DNA of 64,000 bases from Calycina herbarum (lineage: Eukaryota > Ascomycota > Leotiomycetes > Helotiales > Pezizellaceae): assembly GCA_001414485.1 (NCBI GenBank), contig LLEY01000037.1, forward strand, positions 1 through 64,000, in the 5' to 3' direction. The position numbers and the translations under genes were made by a program. Below, piece by piece: positions 1 to 10,734 of this stretch. A model generated the notes under the pieces. The model searched no databases. It was not told the origin of the DNA and saw nothing but the letters and a program-made list of their open reading frames with translations. Within the stretch, counting starts at the first letter, position 1. Every line of letters starts with the position of its first letter.

Positions 1-154
1 CCTCGTCTCTTTTAGAGTACTTTTATTTTCTGTCTTCTAAAGAAAAGAGGGAGAAAGCCTTAATAAAAAAAAGCTCGGATTACAAAAAAAGTAGGCAAAT
101 TCAAGCTTAACTCGCAACTCACTGTAATGCAATGTGGGAATAGAAATACTAGAT

Positions 155-499
155 TCAGAGAAACACTACCTTGATACCCATGTCACGGAATTTTTTGATT
201 ACATCTAGGGTGCAATCGACGGCAGCAAGACCAGTTGGGTGATTGTTGTATGATGGGTGATTGTTGTATGATGGGTGTAAGAAGTAATTTTGCATATCAA
301 TGACGACCAAAGCTGTCTTCTCCGTTGCAATTTTGACTGATATATCCGAGGGACCGCGAGTTGTTTCGAAGGCAAAGTTCCATTGTGTGGAGCTTCGGGT
401 GATGTCGTAGGTTTTTGTGGAAGGTGTGTATCTCCACTCATCTCCAGATGGGCCGAAAGTGACATCTAAGCCCTTGGTCGAAAAGTTTTCTAATGCCAT
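155..499 (-). pseudogene. Truncated isochorismatase-like cysteine hydrolase
   Basis: The ATG at 499 opens a 114-residue frame that starts like fungal isochorismatase-fold hydrolases. The motif ALVVIDMQNYF contains the family's catalytic aspartate region and is followed by HPTGLAAV and a helix ending GIKVVFL. Family members usually run to 200 residues or more, but the frame ends in TGA at 155-157, just where the next strand, with its WLNWG-type motif, is expected. Bases 1-154 are AT-rich and show no coding continuation. A donor-like GTAGTG near the end leaves open an intron to an exon outside the window. An 18-bp in-frame duplication (237-272) doubles the SYNNHP block in the loop after the active-site strand. 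I read this as a decayed or truncated gene. Family assignment is fairly sure; pseudogene status is less so because the window ends here. Confidence 0.6.
237..272. repeat. 18-bp perfect tandem duplication
   Basis: Two identical 18-bp units (237-254 and 255-272, each beginning gggtgattg) lie side by side inside the isochorismatase-like frame. They add six residues without shifting the frame, which suggests recent slippage. Confidence 0.9.
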
Positions 500-2460
500 C
501 GTATTGTCACTTAGCCGTTCTATATGTTATGAGGAGCCTATTTTGGAGATGAAAGCGAGTAATTGACAGTTGAAGCTAAAAAACCACTACGTGTGGTTGA
601 CGTAGACATTACTTAATTTGGGATTCATTACCTGGGGTGACCTCATAAAGCAACCTGGAAACGGGTTAGCGCCTTATTCTTATTATAAGATGCTGCATCA
701 GCAACAACTCGGTTGCGAAGGGATCAGTTGCTCACAAAGAATGCTCAGGGGTTCGGAAACCCATTTGTTTACATCTGACACTCTTCGGTGTCTTCATTTT
801 TCATTTTTTTTTAAACTTTCTCTCCCTGCAAAGCTCCAAAGATAGTTTATAGAGAGCATAAATAGACAGATCTAATACTCTCCTGAGCTAATAGCCAGTG
901 CTAGCAATGAGTATCTAATGACACAAGTCTTGGGATATCTCTAGACACTTAGCGGGTGTTAAATTAACGGGGAGCTCTCATATATGACAGGATAAAGGAC
1001 TGAGTGGTAAGCATATGTTGCGCACCAACGAGTAGTTTGTCCCTCAAATTCCTATAAAGATTGAGAATTAGTTGATTGAAGTAGTCATCATGAAATAATT
1101 ATACACTCAAGATACACTTGAGACGGAGTGATGTTTCAGGGATACATATAAAACAATTTTCATTTGAAAGAACTCTAACTGACAATCGTATTCCCACTGA
1201 ACTGCCCCATCTCGAAAATATGTCGAATGCAACTACTACAGTCATCCTTATCATCCCCTTTCCTCGTAATCCTCACCGAATCCACATCACCAACCGGTCA
1301 CTTGTCTGCTCCTCGCCTGGAAACAATAGAATCGTCCTTATCTATCACTGGCCACTTGTCTGCTTCTCTCTTCGCATCTCGCTTTGGGTCTACTATTTCG
1401 ATCTTTCCCATGATATTACCTGGCTTTCATCGGTCGGGTGGCAAATGGAGGTGGTGTAGGAAAGTAAAAATTAGGAGGAAGTACCAATTGAAAAAATCCC
1501 AACATGAGAGATAGGACTCTCGTGTAATGGTAGTTCAGCAGTAGATATTAGACAAACTACTAAAGCGAGGGAGAGCATATCTCTGTAATACATCTCTCGG
1601 AAAATACGGTGGTAGACTTTGGGAGTTTTAATAATAGAGAGATAGAAAATTTCCAAACTACGGTAAGAAAACAAGACAGGAGGGTTTTAAATAACCCTAT
1701 AACCCCCAGAAAACGGATGAGCCGAATTACTGCAGTGTTAAGAGGTCTTACGCGCCACATACACGCCACGCCTTGACTCCAGATTCCCGCTCTTCGCTTA
1801 ACCCCTCCTTTTTATTTACTTTGCTGTTTAAAGCTACTACAGCCCACACAATAGTATCATCGACACTCTATTATACAGTTAAAAGAAATTCTCATTATTT
1901 CCACGAATGCAGTACAAAGAAACTCTAGGGTTAAGTAGCATGTAAGTGACGAGATTCATGACCGCGAAGTTGATTTGGAATAATCAAATCACAAAAGGCA
2001 TAAGAGACCTAGGTAAATGTCTCTTGCGATCTCAGCGCGGGATTCGGAAGTTGGGTTACATTGACTTGACTGGTCGGTTTATGCAGCGAGGTTTCAACCC
2101 CTGTGCATAAGTTGGCGCTGCACAAGAGGCACAAGAAGCGGGGAAATGCAAGCCTTCACCGTAAGGCCATGGCATGATTCCACTTTGAATTCGCCTGGAA
2201 GTTAAAACTTAGTTATACTTATCAAGACCTCCACAGAGCTTCTCCCCTCTGTTTTTCGCTTAGATACCAGCGAGCTCCACTGTCACGGTAACTTGATGCT
2301 GCCTGCTACTGCGCAGCTCAATTCTGCCTGACCGGGCGTTTATTCATGCTTCGCCTTGATAAGGCTCGCTCTGGACTCCTCGCCATTCAACTCCAGGAAA
2401 AAATCCGAACGACGTTGCTTTGAAAGTTATAAGAAAGTTCCATGGATTAATCAACACTTT
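500..2460. other. Intergenic region, no gene recognised
   Basis: Only short frames with no recognisable domains or splice logic are present. The stretch is moderately AT-rich. Bases just upstream of 2461 belong to the 5' flank of the HET-domain gene. Confidence 0.6.
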
Positions 2461-4378
2461 ATGAGGAATTGGGAGGATCTCTTACGCCCAGGAAGATGGT
2501 TTCGGTTGCTCCGACTTCTGCCAGGCGCCTTCGAGGACCCGATCAAATGCCAGCTTCTGGTTTTCAAATTCGATGAGTCGCCCGATTACGAACCGATTTC
2601 ATACGCGTGGGGTGACCCAACGGCGTGTGATGAAATCCTCTGCAATTGGTCCCCATTGCTTATTCCCCACGAGCGCATTTCAACTCCTCCAAAGATTTCG
2701 AACCCGAGACGACTGAAGGATGCTATGGCTCGATGCCATTTGTATCGATCAGCGCAACAATGAAGAGAAAAACCATCAGGTGGCTTTTATGTCAGATATA
2801 TATGAGCGAGGGACTCGTACGCTGGTCTGGTTGGGAGAGGAAGACGGACACAACTGCCGGCTAACAGCCTCTGCTTGCCTCAAGGGTAGAACAGAAATAA
2901 TCACGTCCATCAATGAGCTTGTTGAGCACGAGTACGAGTGCCAGACAAGAGTTGATCAAGAGAGTGTGGAGAACATGCTCCGCCGAATCTGCAAATCATA
3001 CAATATCACAGACCGTTTCTCCGGAATGGAGCGTTGGGAATGCGCAAGACATTTCTGTTCTCGCTCTTACTTCTCACGCTGCTGGGTCTTGGGTGAGGTT
3101 GGTGTGTCTACTCAAGCCACTGCTTTTTGTGGAGGTTTCTCCTTGCTGTGGAGCGAAGTAGTTCTTTTTGCACTAATCTCAAGCGATTTGCTGACAATAC
3201 ATCGGACGTCGCTTGGTAGGTTTAATGCTATCGTCACCTGCATGTGGACTTTTATGACAAAACAAACCTCGTGGATGGAAGAAAGCATTATCCTACGAGA
3301 AACTAAACAATCGTGTAAGGATCTTAGCGTACCCGCCATTGATACTCTTGCCCTCCAGGTTTTGAACACAAGTCGAGGATTCAATGCAAGTGATCCACGA
3401 GACCATGTATATGCCTTCCTTGGACATCCGTCCTTGAAACAATTTCTCATACGAGATTATACATGCTCAGTGGAGGAAACGAACCGAACATTTGCAGAGA
3501 ACTTTATCAGGTCAACCCGGTCACTTGAGATATTGTGTTTTGTAGAACACAATGCAGCAAACATCAACACCAAGCTGCAATCCTGGATTCCTCAATGGCA
3601 TCAACCAAGGCTCTATTCAACAGAATTTCGTCCGGATTGGCAGTCGTTCAAGGGAGATGCTATTCAGCGGGTTCTGGAGATTGATGGGCATTCTTTGAAG
3701 GTTAAAGCCCTCCTTGTTGATAAAATACAAATGACCTCCGCACAAATGGAATTGGAGGATTTCAAAACGACGCCTGCCGATCAGAAGCACCAAAACATAG
3801 TTGAACAGTTATGGCACAGGTATAAAAAAAATAGCGAAGCTGATGGTGAAATGTTCGTTTGGACTCTAGTGTCTGAAGTATACCCACACCAGCACTGGTT
3901 GATACCCGATTTTCTTTCCTACTGCAAAACTCATTGCAGCTCCGACTTTTACGAGTCTTTACTTCGTGAGCCGATCTTCGCCAATATATCAACGACGCTG
4001 TCAATGACCGATTGGGACACTCAATTGAAGGAGAAATTTCGAATCCCAGGTGCTGATGTACGTTTCGAATCTTACTTGAGACGCTTGGTGCATTGTAGGC
4101 TTTTTGTTACTTATTCCGGAACTGTTGGAGTAAGTCCCGGAACATTAGGATGTGGTCCAGGGACTCTCAAGACGAACGATTGTATCGCGCTGATACTCGG
4201 ATGCCCCATGCCTTTGGTCTTAAGATCGACGAAAAAGATCCGCGTTGGTGAGTATTCCGGCAGCTATCAATTAATTGGGAGAGCTTACGTGAACGAGCTC
4301 ATGTACGGCAACGATGATAATTGGATAGTCAACCTATGGCGACAGGGGTTACCAACAGATCTAATTACTCTGGTTTAG
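2461..4378 (+). pseudogene. HET-domain protein gene, frameshifted and stopped
   Basis: The HET (heterokaryon incompatibility) domain is found in fungal non-self recognition proteins, many of which trigger cell death on contact between incompatible strains. From ATG 2461 one frame reads RLLRLLPG, then YEPISYAWGDP and CNWSPLLIP, the first HET blocks. A second frame, from about 2684, carries FQLLQRFRTRDD, then LWLDAICIDQ, QVAFMSDIYERGTRTLVWLGE and, further on, NASDPRDHVYAFLG. Both frames match consecutive parts of one HET domain, so they belong to one gene broken by a single-base shift near the C run at 2665-2668. The downstream frame also has an in-frame TGA at 2714-2716, just before LWLDAICIDQ. 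After that it stays open for about 550 codons to TAG at 4376-4378. An intron covering both faults is unlikely because domain residues lie on both sides and no good donor/acceptor pair is visible. The long intact 3' frame suggests recent inactivation. Confidence 0.8.
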
Positions 4379-5453
4379 AAGAAATACTTTAAGTCTTTAT
4401 TTAGTTACTTAGTAATAAGCGATGGTTTAATTATATTCTTAGAGGAGTATTTCTGTTACCAAAAATGGTTTAATGTGCTAAAAGAGGCTTGGGAACGGGG
4501 GGGGGCTGAATCTCAAATATCAAAGAACTCACTGTATGTAAAATTGCTTGAAAGCTCTCTATATTGTAAGATGAGCGAGCATTACTCTACAAGTACCCCA
4601 TTTCTTATTACTATGGTGTATTTCGAACGATTACAAACATTATCCAAGAGCTTTAGAAGAATCAAGGAACGGTATTTCTAATTCTCCTATATCTTCTCAA
4701 ATAATATTGCTAATTATCCTAGAGAGTAGTGTTCACAGAGTAACACTCACATCTCTTACCGCAAATCTTTCAGAAAAACTCTTAAAACACCAGTAGAAAG
4801 AAAAAAAAGATAACCGTTCAAATATATTCCTACGACAAAATCTACCCCACCGATCCTAGAGAAACAGAATAACGCGAACAGAGAAGAATCGTGCATCGGT
4901 CATAACTATACAATGAAGAACTTCCAAGGAAAGAGACCATGAGCTGACTCGCGATGGACATTATAAGCAGCAGTAATAACTTTCTAACACAAGCGCTACT
5001 TTTAAAACTTGATTGTTCCAAAACACCTGGCTTAATATGCTTAGGATAATTTACTTAAATTACCCTAGAAAGTTATTACAACGAAGGCTAGGGAGGCAGG
5101 CACGAACATGAAGCATTTACTGTAAGGCAAAGCGGTGAAAAACGAAGAAAAACAGAATGAACCAGAAAAGATCCGCTTTGAAAGTGTCGGTATCCACAAG
5201 TGGTTAGCACTTGCACGTGCCATTCTCGCTTAACGAGGAGGGCAGGTATTTAAGTAGAACCGAGTACAGCTTGTACTCGACATGCATTAACGATAGTTAC
5301 AACGATAATATACTCTTTTTGCATCAAGCTATTGACCACCAAGTCAAACCAACAGAAAGCTCTTGAAAACACCAGCAGAGGAAAAAATGAGCGCTCTAAT
5401 ATTTCTACACTTCCTATCTCGCTAACCACCTATTCAGCAAACCAAGAACCGGC
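4379..5453. other. AT-rich spacer between HET remnant and sec18
   Basis: No gene is recognised. The spacer has an 8-G run near 4498, a 14-bp inverted repeat pair and a diverged roughly 30-bp duplication (4771-4800 and 5353-5380). The sec18 3' UTR should occupy the right end. Confidence 0.55.
4973..5079. repeat. 14-bp inverted repeat with ~80-bp spacer
   Basis: GTAATAACTTTCTA at 4973-4986 is the exact reverse complement of 5066-5079. The motif AATTAYCCTAGARAGT near 5058 also recurs near 4713, so this spacer contains relics of a small repeated element. Confidence 0.6.
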
Positions 5454-8059
5454 TCAAGCCAAGTTCGCCATCTGCTGCGCCATCATATCCGCAAAGGTAC
5501 CAGCGAAATTTTCACGATCTCTCTTAGCTTGACCAACAGTAGTCAAGACATTCTTGATTCCAATACCGATTTGATCAGTTCCAGTGATCGATCTGAGTTC
5601 ATTCAAACTAGCCGTGAGATCAGATCCATTGTCAAAGCCACCGAACTCCGTAAGAGCGGCGGCAAGTTCTTTATGGGTGTTGATATTTGGAATGGCAAGT
5701 TCACGGTTGAAGATTTGTTTGAGATCTAATTGTGTCATGACGGAGCGTTGAGATGTGGTTCCGATGACGAGGAGACGTTTGCCCTAGTAAGAGAATTAGG
5801 TTTGTGGACAGAGAAGCAAGGGAAAGTAGGGGGGGATTACAGCAGGAGGTTCTTTGGCAATAAGGACCATCAATGCCTGAGTGACAGGATTTGAGAATCT
5901 AAGTCCAACATTCGACCACTCAATGATACGTTCAATATTATCAATAACGACGATATTTAAGGGCGACTTGTAGGCATCCATAAACACCTTCTGAAGATAA
6001 TTTATCTTGGCCGACTCACTGAACCCTATCATGTTCTCAGCAGAGACAAGCTTGATGAACGGGAATTCGGAATCTTTGGCGATTTTGGCTGCAATGGCAG
6101 TCTTTCCGGAACCCGGAGGACCATGCAACAACACAGAAAGTAACGACGCATCGGGGGCATTTTTGATGTAGTCAACAGCGAGAGCTCCTTGGTTGAGGAT
6201 GTTCCCAACATATGGACTGAAATTCAATATGCCGTGCTTCATAGCAGTCTCGAGTTCCTCTTCAGAAACACCAAATGCTGCCTTGACTTCCTCAAGTGCA
6301 TTCATGAAATCTGATCGGTTGACCTTCATGTTTTCGATGTCGTCGCTGACACCAGCTACAGTTCCAACCTTGACATGACGGTTGAAGGCGAACGACGAAG
6401 CAGATTTGACCAAACCTCCAATCTCAGCGCCCGAGAAATTCTTGGTCATATGGGCAAGTTCTGGAACACTGACATCAGGATCAATAACGTCGTTTGCCAA
6501 CATTTTGGAAGTATGAATCTTCAAAATCTGGGCTCGACCAGCCTCGTCCGGTAGCGAGATCTCCATGTGAACTTCCAAACGTCCAGGACGCAGTAAAGCA
6601 TCATCAATCATATCCATACGATTGGTCATTCCAATGAGTAAAATATTGTTGAGCTGATCAACACCATCAAGTTTGGAGAGAAGTTGATTGACAACACTGT
6701 CACCAACACCAGTTCCACCACCGGCTCCGCTTCCTCTCTGTTTGCAGACGGCATCCAACTCATCAAAAATGATAATATGAAGACCACTCTCATCTCCTTT
6801 CTCCTTGTACTCTTTCTCTGCATCCGCAAAGAGTTTTCGGATGTTCTCTTCAGATTGTCCAACATATTTATTTAAGACTTCTGGACCGTTGATAACCTTT
6901 GGTTCTCTCGAATTTAACATCTTTCCGATTTGACGAGCAATCAAAGTTTTCCCGGTACCTGGAGGTCCAAAAAGTAAAATACCCTTCACATGCTGAATAC
7001 CCAATTTCTCAATCAATCCAGGAGGGAAAATACGAGATGCGAACGCTCTTCGGAAAATAGCACTGAATTCAGTATCCAATCCACCAATTCCCATATCCTC
7101 GAATTTGAAATTGGGAGCGATAATGGAATTGGCGGCCGGCCGCTTAGTAGATCCTTTCAGCTTGATCTCCGATTTTGCATCTTTGTAGAAGGTAATAGGT
7201 GTGTGTTGGGTGAGAATGCCCCTCGCGTCAGGGTTTGTCAATGTTGGAGCAGCTGACGACTGTTTCTCTAAACTGAGATCAACCAGTTGTACCGTTTTGA
7301 CGGTGAACTCAAGGACAATGTTCTTGTAGTCCATTACGAGTTTCTGTCCTGGCGCGAAAATCTGGTTTTGGTAGAGCCTGATGAAGTTGTCTGCCAAAAC
7401 GTCCTGGTCGTATGGGACATCGGTGGACTTTTTAGAAGCAAATCCAACATCCAAATCCAAAGCCCCAAGGTATGCATGTCCACCTTGCGAAAAGGGATCG
7501 TATATCTCGCACATGATAGTCTCGCCTTTTCCTATGTCACACCAGTCTCGCTGACGTTCGTGCAAACTTATGAAGCCTGAAGGGAAAGAGGGCAATGGTC
7601 TTGCCGTAACCACATATCTTCCATTCATCAGGATGTAAAAATCGGAACCATCTCGCGATGGGGGGAAGTCTTGCGGGGAAACAGCACTTCTATAGCGGGG
7701 TTAGCTAAACTCCAAATATTACTCTAGACCAGCACTTACAAGTTTCCAAATACATACTCATCTTTCGTAGGCTGAGTATCTAATCTTTGGGCCTTCAATG
7801 GTATCCGTCTCGCCGGGCTCATTTGTGGTTGCTGCTGTGGTGGAGGCCTTCCTACTGCCGCACGCTGTGGCATCTGTTGTCTGCTTGATGGCTGCATAGG
7901 AGCACCATATGGGTCTCTATTCTGCATTCTGGGGTCGTCTTGGTAACCTCGAGTATCGTCTCGTGAAGGAGGAGGTGGGGGTCGTGGTTGTCCATATCCG
8001 CCGCTGGGTGCTCGTCCGGCATTTGGGGCTCCGCCAAAGAGGTTCTTTCGGATATCCAT
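5454..8059 (-). CDS. sec18: Sec18/NSF, vesicle-fusion AAA+ ATPase
   Basis: Sec18 (NSF) is the hexameric ATPase that, with Sec17/alpha-SNAP, takes apart cis-SNARE complexes after membrane fusion. Three exons (8059-7740, 7689-5841, 5783-5454) give 832 residues, and 2499 nt divides by three. The introns have GTAAGT..CTATAG and GTAATC..ACTAG ends. Order: a Pro/Gln-rich N-terminal extension (about 100 residues, from MDIRKNLFGG), the N domain (AVSPQDFPPSRDG, NGRYVVTARPLPSFP), D1 with Walker A GPPGTGKT near residue 350 and Walker B IIIFDELDA, then D2 with GPPGSGKT near 630 and the weaker Walker B VVIDNIERII usual for NSF D2. The last exon resumes at GKRLLVIGTTS. ATG 8059 has a strong context (A at -3, G at +4); the frame is open upstream but offers no ATG. 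It diverges from the CIR_N gene across about 465 bp. Confidence 0.96.
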
Positions 8060-8524
8060 AATTGTAGTTTTCGAGGCGCAGAGACGTTTGGCAGAAGTTT
8101 CAAGCTTAATGAAGGCTTTTGTAGGTTCGAGCTTGCAAAGTGTCCTGATACTAGCTGGCGCCTGGCAGTCCACGTATCCTCGAATTTATGACTCTTTCAA
8201 TGTTGATAACAGATCACCCTCTCTTTCCCATATAACTCGGCGTGAATCGTAAATTCGTTCTGAGATTCCTTTCTTCGTGATTTATTCGTGTTGGTTGAAA
8301 TGCAGTTTACAAAGTGGCTCGTCCCAGCTCTCTGCTACTTGTCTGGTTTGACGACAGCCAGTGGCTCAGATGCTTCAGGTACGACCGGGGGGCTGGTCTT
8401 CAGTTTCGGCTTGGCAGCTTCCTCCTCCACTCCAGCAACACCATCATCTCAGCCTTCTCCAACTCTCAGCCTCGACCTAAATTTCTTCCTACACGTCGCA
8501 AACCACGAGCTAAAGTTCCCGATC
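8060..8524. promoter_or_regulatory. Shared divergent promoter of sec18 and the CIR_N gene
   Basis: The 465 bp between two divergent starts must hold both promoters and 5' UTRs. Short frames here (for example from an ATG at 8300) look like leader sequence, not a gene. No specific operator is recognised. Confidence 0.5.
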
Positions 8525-9596
8525 ATGCCTTTGTATGTTTCCTATTCCACATTCATCTATACCTACTAACTAGTATAGACATCTTCTCGGAAAGAAATCA
8601 TGGAACGTCTACAACACGGCCAACATCGAAAAGGTCCAGCGCGATGAAGCCATCGAGGCTGCTCGAGTCGCAGCGGAAGAGCAGTCTATGCAAGAGCTAG
8701 ATGCCACAAGACGTCTCCAAATCCTACGAGGAGAAGAACCTACACCTCTACCAGCCATCGAAGACAGTCCTCGAAGTGATCGGAAACGAGAACGCGATGG
8801 TGATTCCAGAGGTGGCAGAGAGCGCAAGAAGCGCAAGAAGACCGGCGAGAACGACACGGATTTCGAGATGCGGCAAGCACACGAACAAGCAACATCCGCT
8901 TCGAATAATAAGGAGAGAGGATTAGTACTTGCGAGGAAGGTTGATGCGCCTATTGTTGACGAGACAGGTCACACATCTTTATTTCCCCAGGAAATCCCGA
9001 AACCAAGTCAACAAATATCCAAATCTGCGGAAGCAGAGCGAGAAACGGCCAAAAAGAAGAAGGAATATGAAGACAATTATACTGTCAAGTTCTCGAATGC
9101 TGCCGGCTTCAAACAAGGGTTGGAAAATCCATGGTATTCGAAGAAGAATAACACAACCACAGAGGACACGGATGCTCTTCCCGGGAAGGATGTCTGGGGG
9201 AATGAAGATCCCCGGAGGAAGGAGAGAGAGGCCAAGAGGATTGTATCCAATGATCCGCTCGCTATGATGAAGCAGGGTGCCAAACAGGTAAGAGAAGTTG
9301 AGAAAGAGAGAAAGAAATGGAGGGAAGAAAAGGAGAGGGAGATGAAAGTCCTTGAGGAAGAAGCTAGGAGCAAAAGACACAAGAGAAAGCGTGAGCGTAT
9401 GCATGATGATGATGAAGACGACTTGGATGATTTTAGACTTGATTCTGAGAAGCCTGAAAAGGGTTCTTTCAGGAGAAGAGAGGATGATAGCGAGAGGGAA
9501 AAGCGACATAGACATTCCCATCGGAGGCACTCACATCGAGGAGAAGAAGGAGAGCGAAGACACAAGCACAAAAGTCGTCGACGTTCCCACGATTAA
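8525..9596 (+). CDS. LENG1-like CIR_N domain protein, probable splicing-linked factor
   Basis: The first coding exon is only 8 nt (8525-8532, ATGCCTTT). A 46-bp intron with an ACTAAC branch point follows (8533-8578), then exon 8579-9596, giving 341 residues. Splicing creates MPLHLLGKKSWNVYN, the start of the CIR_N domain shared by CIR, Cwc25 and LENG1 proteins. Next come a charged helix (EKVQRDEAIEAARVAAEEQ), RRLQILRG and the LENG1-type block DAPIVDETGHTSLFP. The rest is a Lys/Arg/Glu-rich coiled coil with an RH/RS-like tail rich in RHSHRR and HKHKS, as in nuclear RNA-processing proteins. The TACTAAC-like branch point and in-phase junction make the micro-exon convincing. A role in splicing is inferred from the family. 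Confidence 0.85.
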
Positions 9597-10053
9597 ATTT
9601 ACATATAATACAAATGATTTCATGAAAACCAAAAAGACACCAACTTACTTAATGACTTGATATGCTTTATTTACCAATTATACAATTGACCAATTCTGTA
9701 TAACCATACACTAAATTCGCATCTTATGTAAATACTACGAGTACTTGGATGAGGACTTGATACTCTACTTCCAAAGCCTTCTACACGTTATTTTATTATT
9801 CGTACTCAATATAAATATTCTCGAGCAATACAATTCAATAGCTTGAATCACTAGAATCGCTACGTAGTGCTATGATTGTGGATTGTGGATTGTGGAATTG
9901 GGGAAGAAAGTATACTGTATCCCAGATCAAATTTGATTCCAAACATGGCCCCGAAGACATTCCCGACTCCACAACCCCCCCATCTCTCCCAAGACGCATT
10001 TTACGAATGAATACACAAGAATTCATCAAGCAAACACCCGCAAACAAGTCAAC
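9597..10053. other. Convergent 3' intergenic spacer
   Basis: AT-rich 3' flanks of two convergent genes. A short GATTGTG run occurs at 9874-9894. No gene is seen. Confidence 0.6.
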
Positions 10054-10734
10054 CTACAGATCCAGATCAATCTTAATCCCAAACATCCCCTTAGCAATCT
10101 TCCCCAACTCCTCACACCCCTCCAACTGCCCCACATCCCCCAGCTTCCTCATAATCTCATCATACAACCCCTCACTCAACCCTTCCTTCCTCTCACTATA
10201 TATATCCAGTCCGGCGGGCGTAAACAAGCTCGCCTCAAACCACGTAACAATCCAGCGTTCCCCCTCGTACTCCCCCCACCCAAGGACCTCCCATCTACTA
10301 CCCCCCGTAATAAAAAGCCACCCTCGACCTTTCCAATGCCATTTCCGATATCTAGCCCCCATCCCCTCCTCCTCCTCAACCACAGCCTTCCCATCCTCTC
10401 CTTCTGTGTGTGAATCTTCACCATCCCACCAATCCACCCCTCTAATCCGTCTCAAACCCAACCAACTCTCCAAATACCCCTCGGGCTTTCCGACAATATC
10501 ATCATAAAGAACCTCATCATCGAGACAACATCCTTTCCCATCTTCGCGCGGGAGGATCTTATATGTAATCCTTACATTCTTCGCTTTCCGCCACATGGGG
10601 AGGGTGCTGTGTGTGACGTGCCACGTCCTCTCCAGGAAGGACAATGGGGGAGGAGGGGCGGGTACGAGTTTTGGTCCTGGGGGGTGGAAGCGAGAGGGAG
10701 GGGAGAGGGTGATTTTGTTGTTGGTGGGAGACAT
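10054..10734 (-). CDS. Conserved fungal hypothetical, lipocalin-like barrel
   Basis: ATG 10734 gives an intronless 226-residue frame ending in TAG at 10054-10056. Blocks such as FLERTWHVTHSTLPMWR, VRITYKILP, GWLFITGGSRWEVLGWGE and TWFEASLFTPAGLDIYSER have the alternating aromatic/hydrophobic pattern of a small beta-barrel. They resemble a family of uncharacterised fungal proteins with a lipocalin-like fold. There is no signal peptide or membrane segment, so it is probably cytosolic and may bind a small hydrophobic ligand; that is inference. An acidic low-complexity insert (EDSHTEGEDGKAVVEEEE) interrupts the middle. The frame is open further upstream but lacks an ATG there. Coding status is fairly sure; the biochemical role is unknown. 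Confidence 0.7.
   Translation of the reverse strand: MSPTNNKITLSPPSRFHPPGPKLVPAPPPPLSFLERTWHVTHSTLPMWRKAKNVRITYKILPREDGKGCCLDDEVLYDDIVGKPEGYLESWLGLRRIRGVDWWDGEDSHTEGEDGKAVVEEEEGMGARYRKWHWKGRGWLFITGGSRWEVLGWGEYEGERWIVTWFEASLFTPAGLDIYSERKEGLSEGLYDEIMRKLGDVGQLEGCEELGKIAKGMFGIKIDLDL

Noticed and set aside
7740..8173. Earlier start for sec18
   Set aside because: The extra upstream frame begins with GTG, whereas ATG 8059 has an excellent start context.
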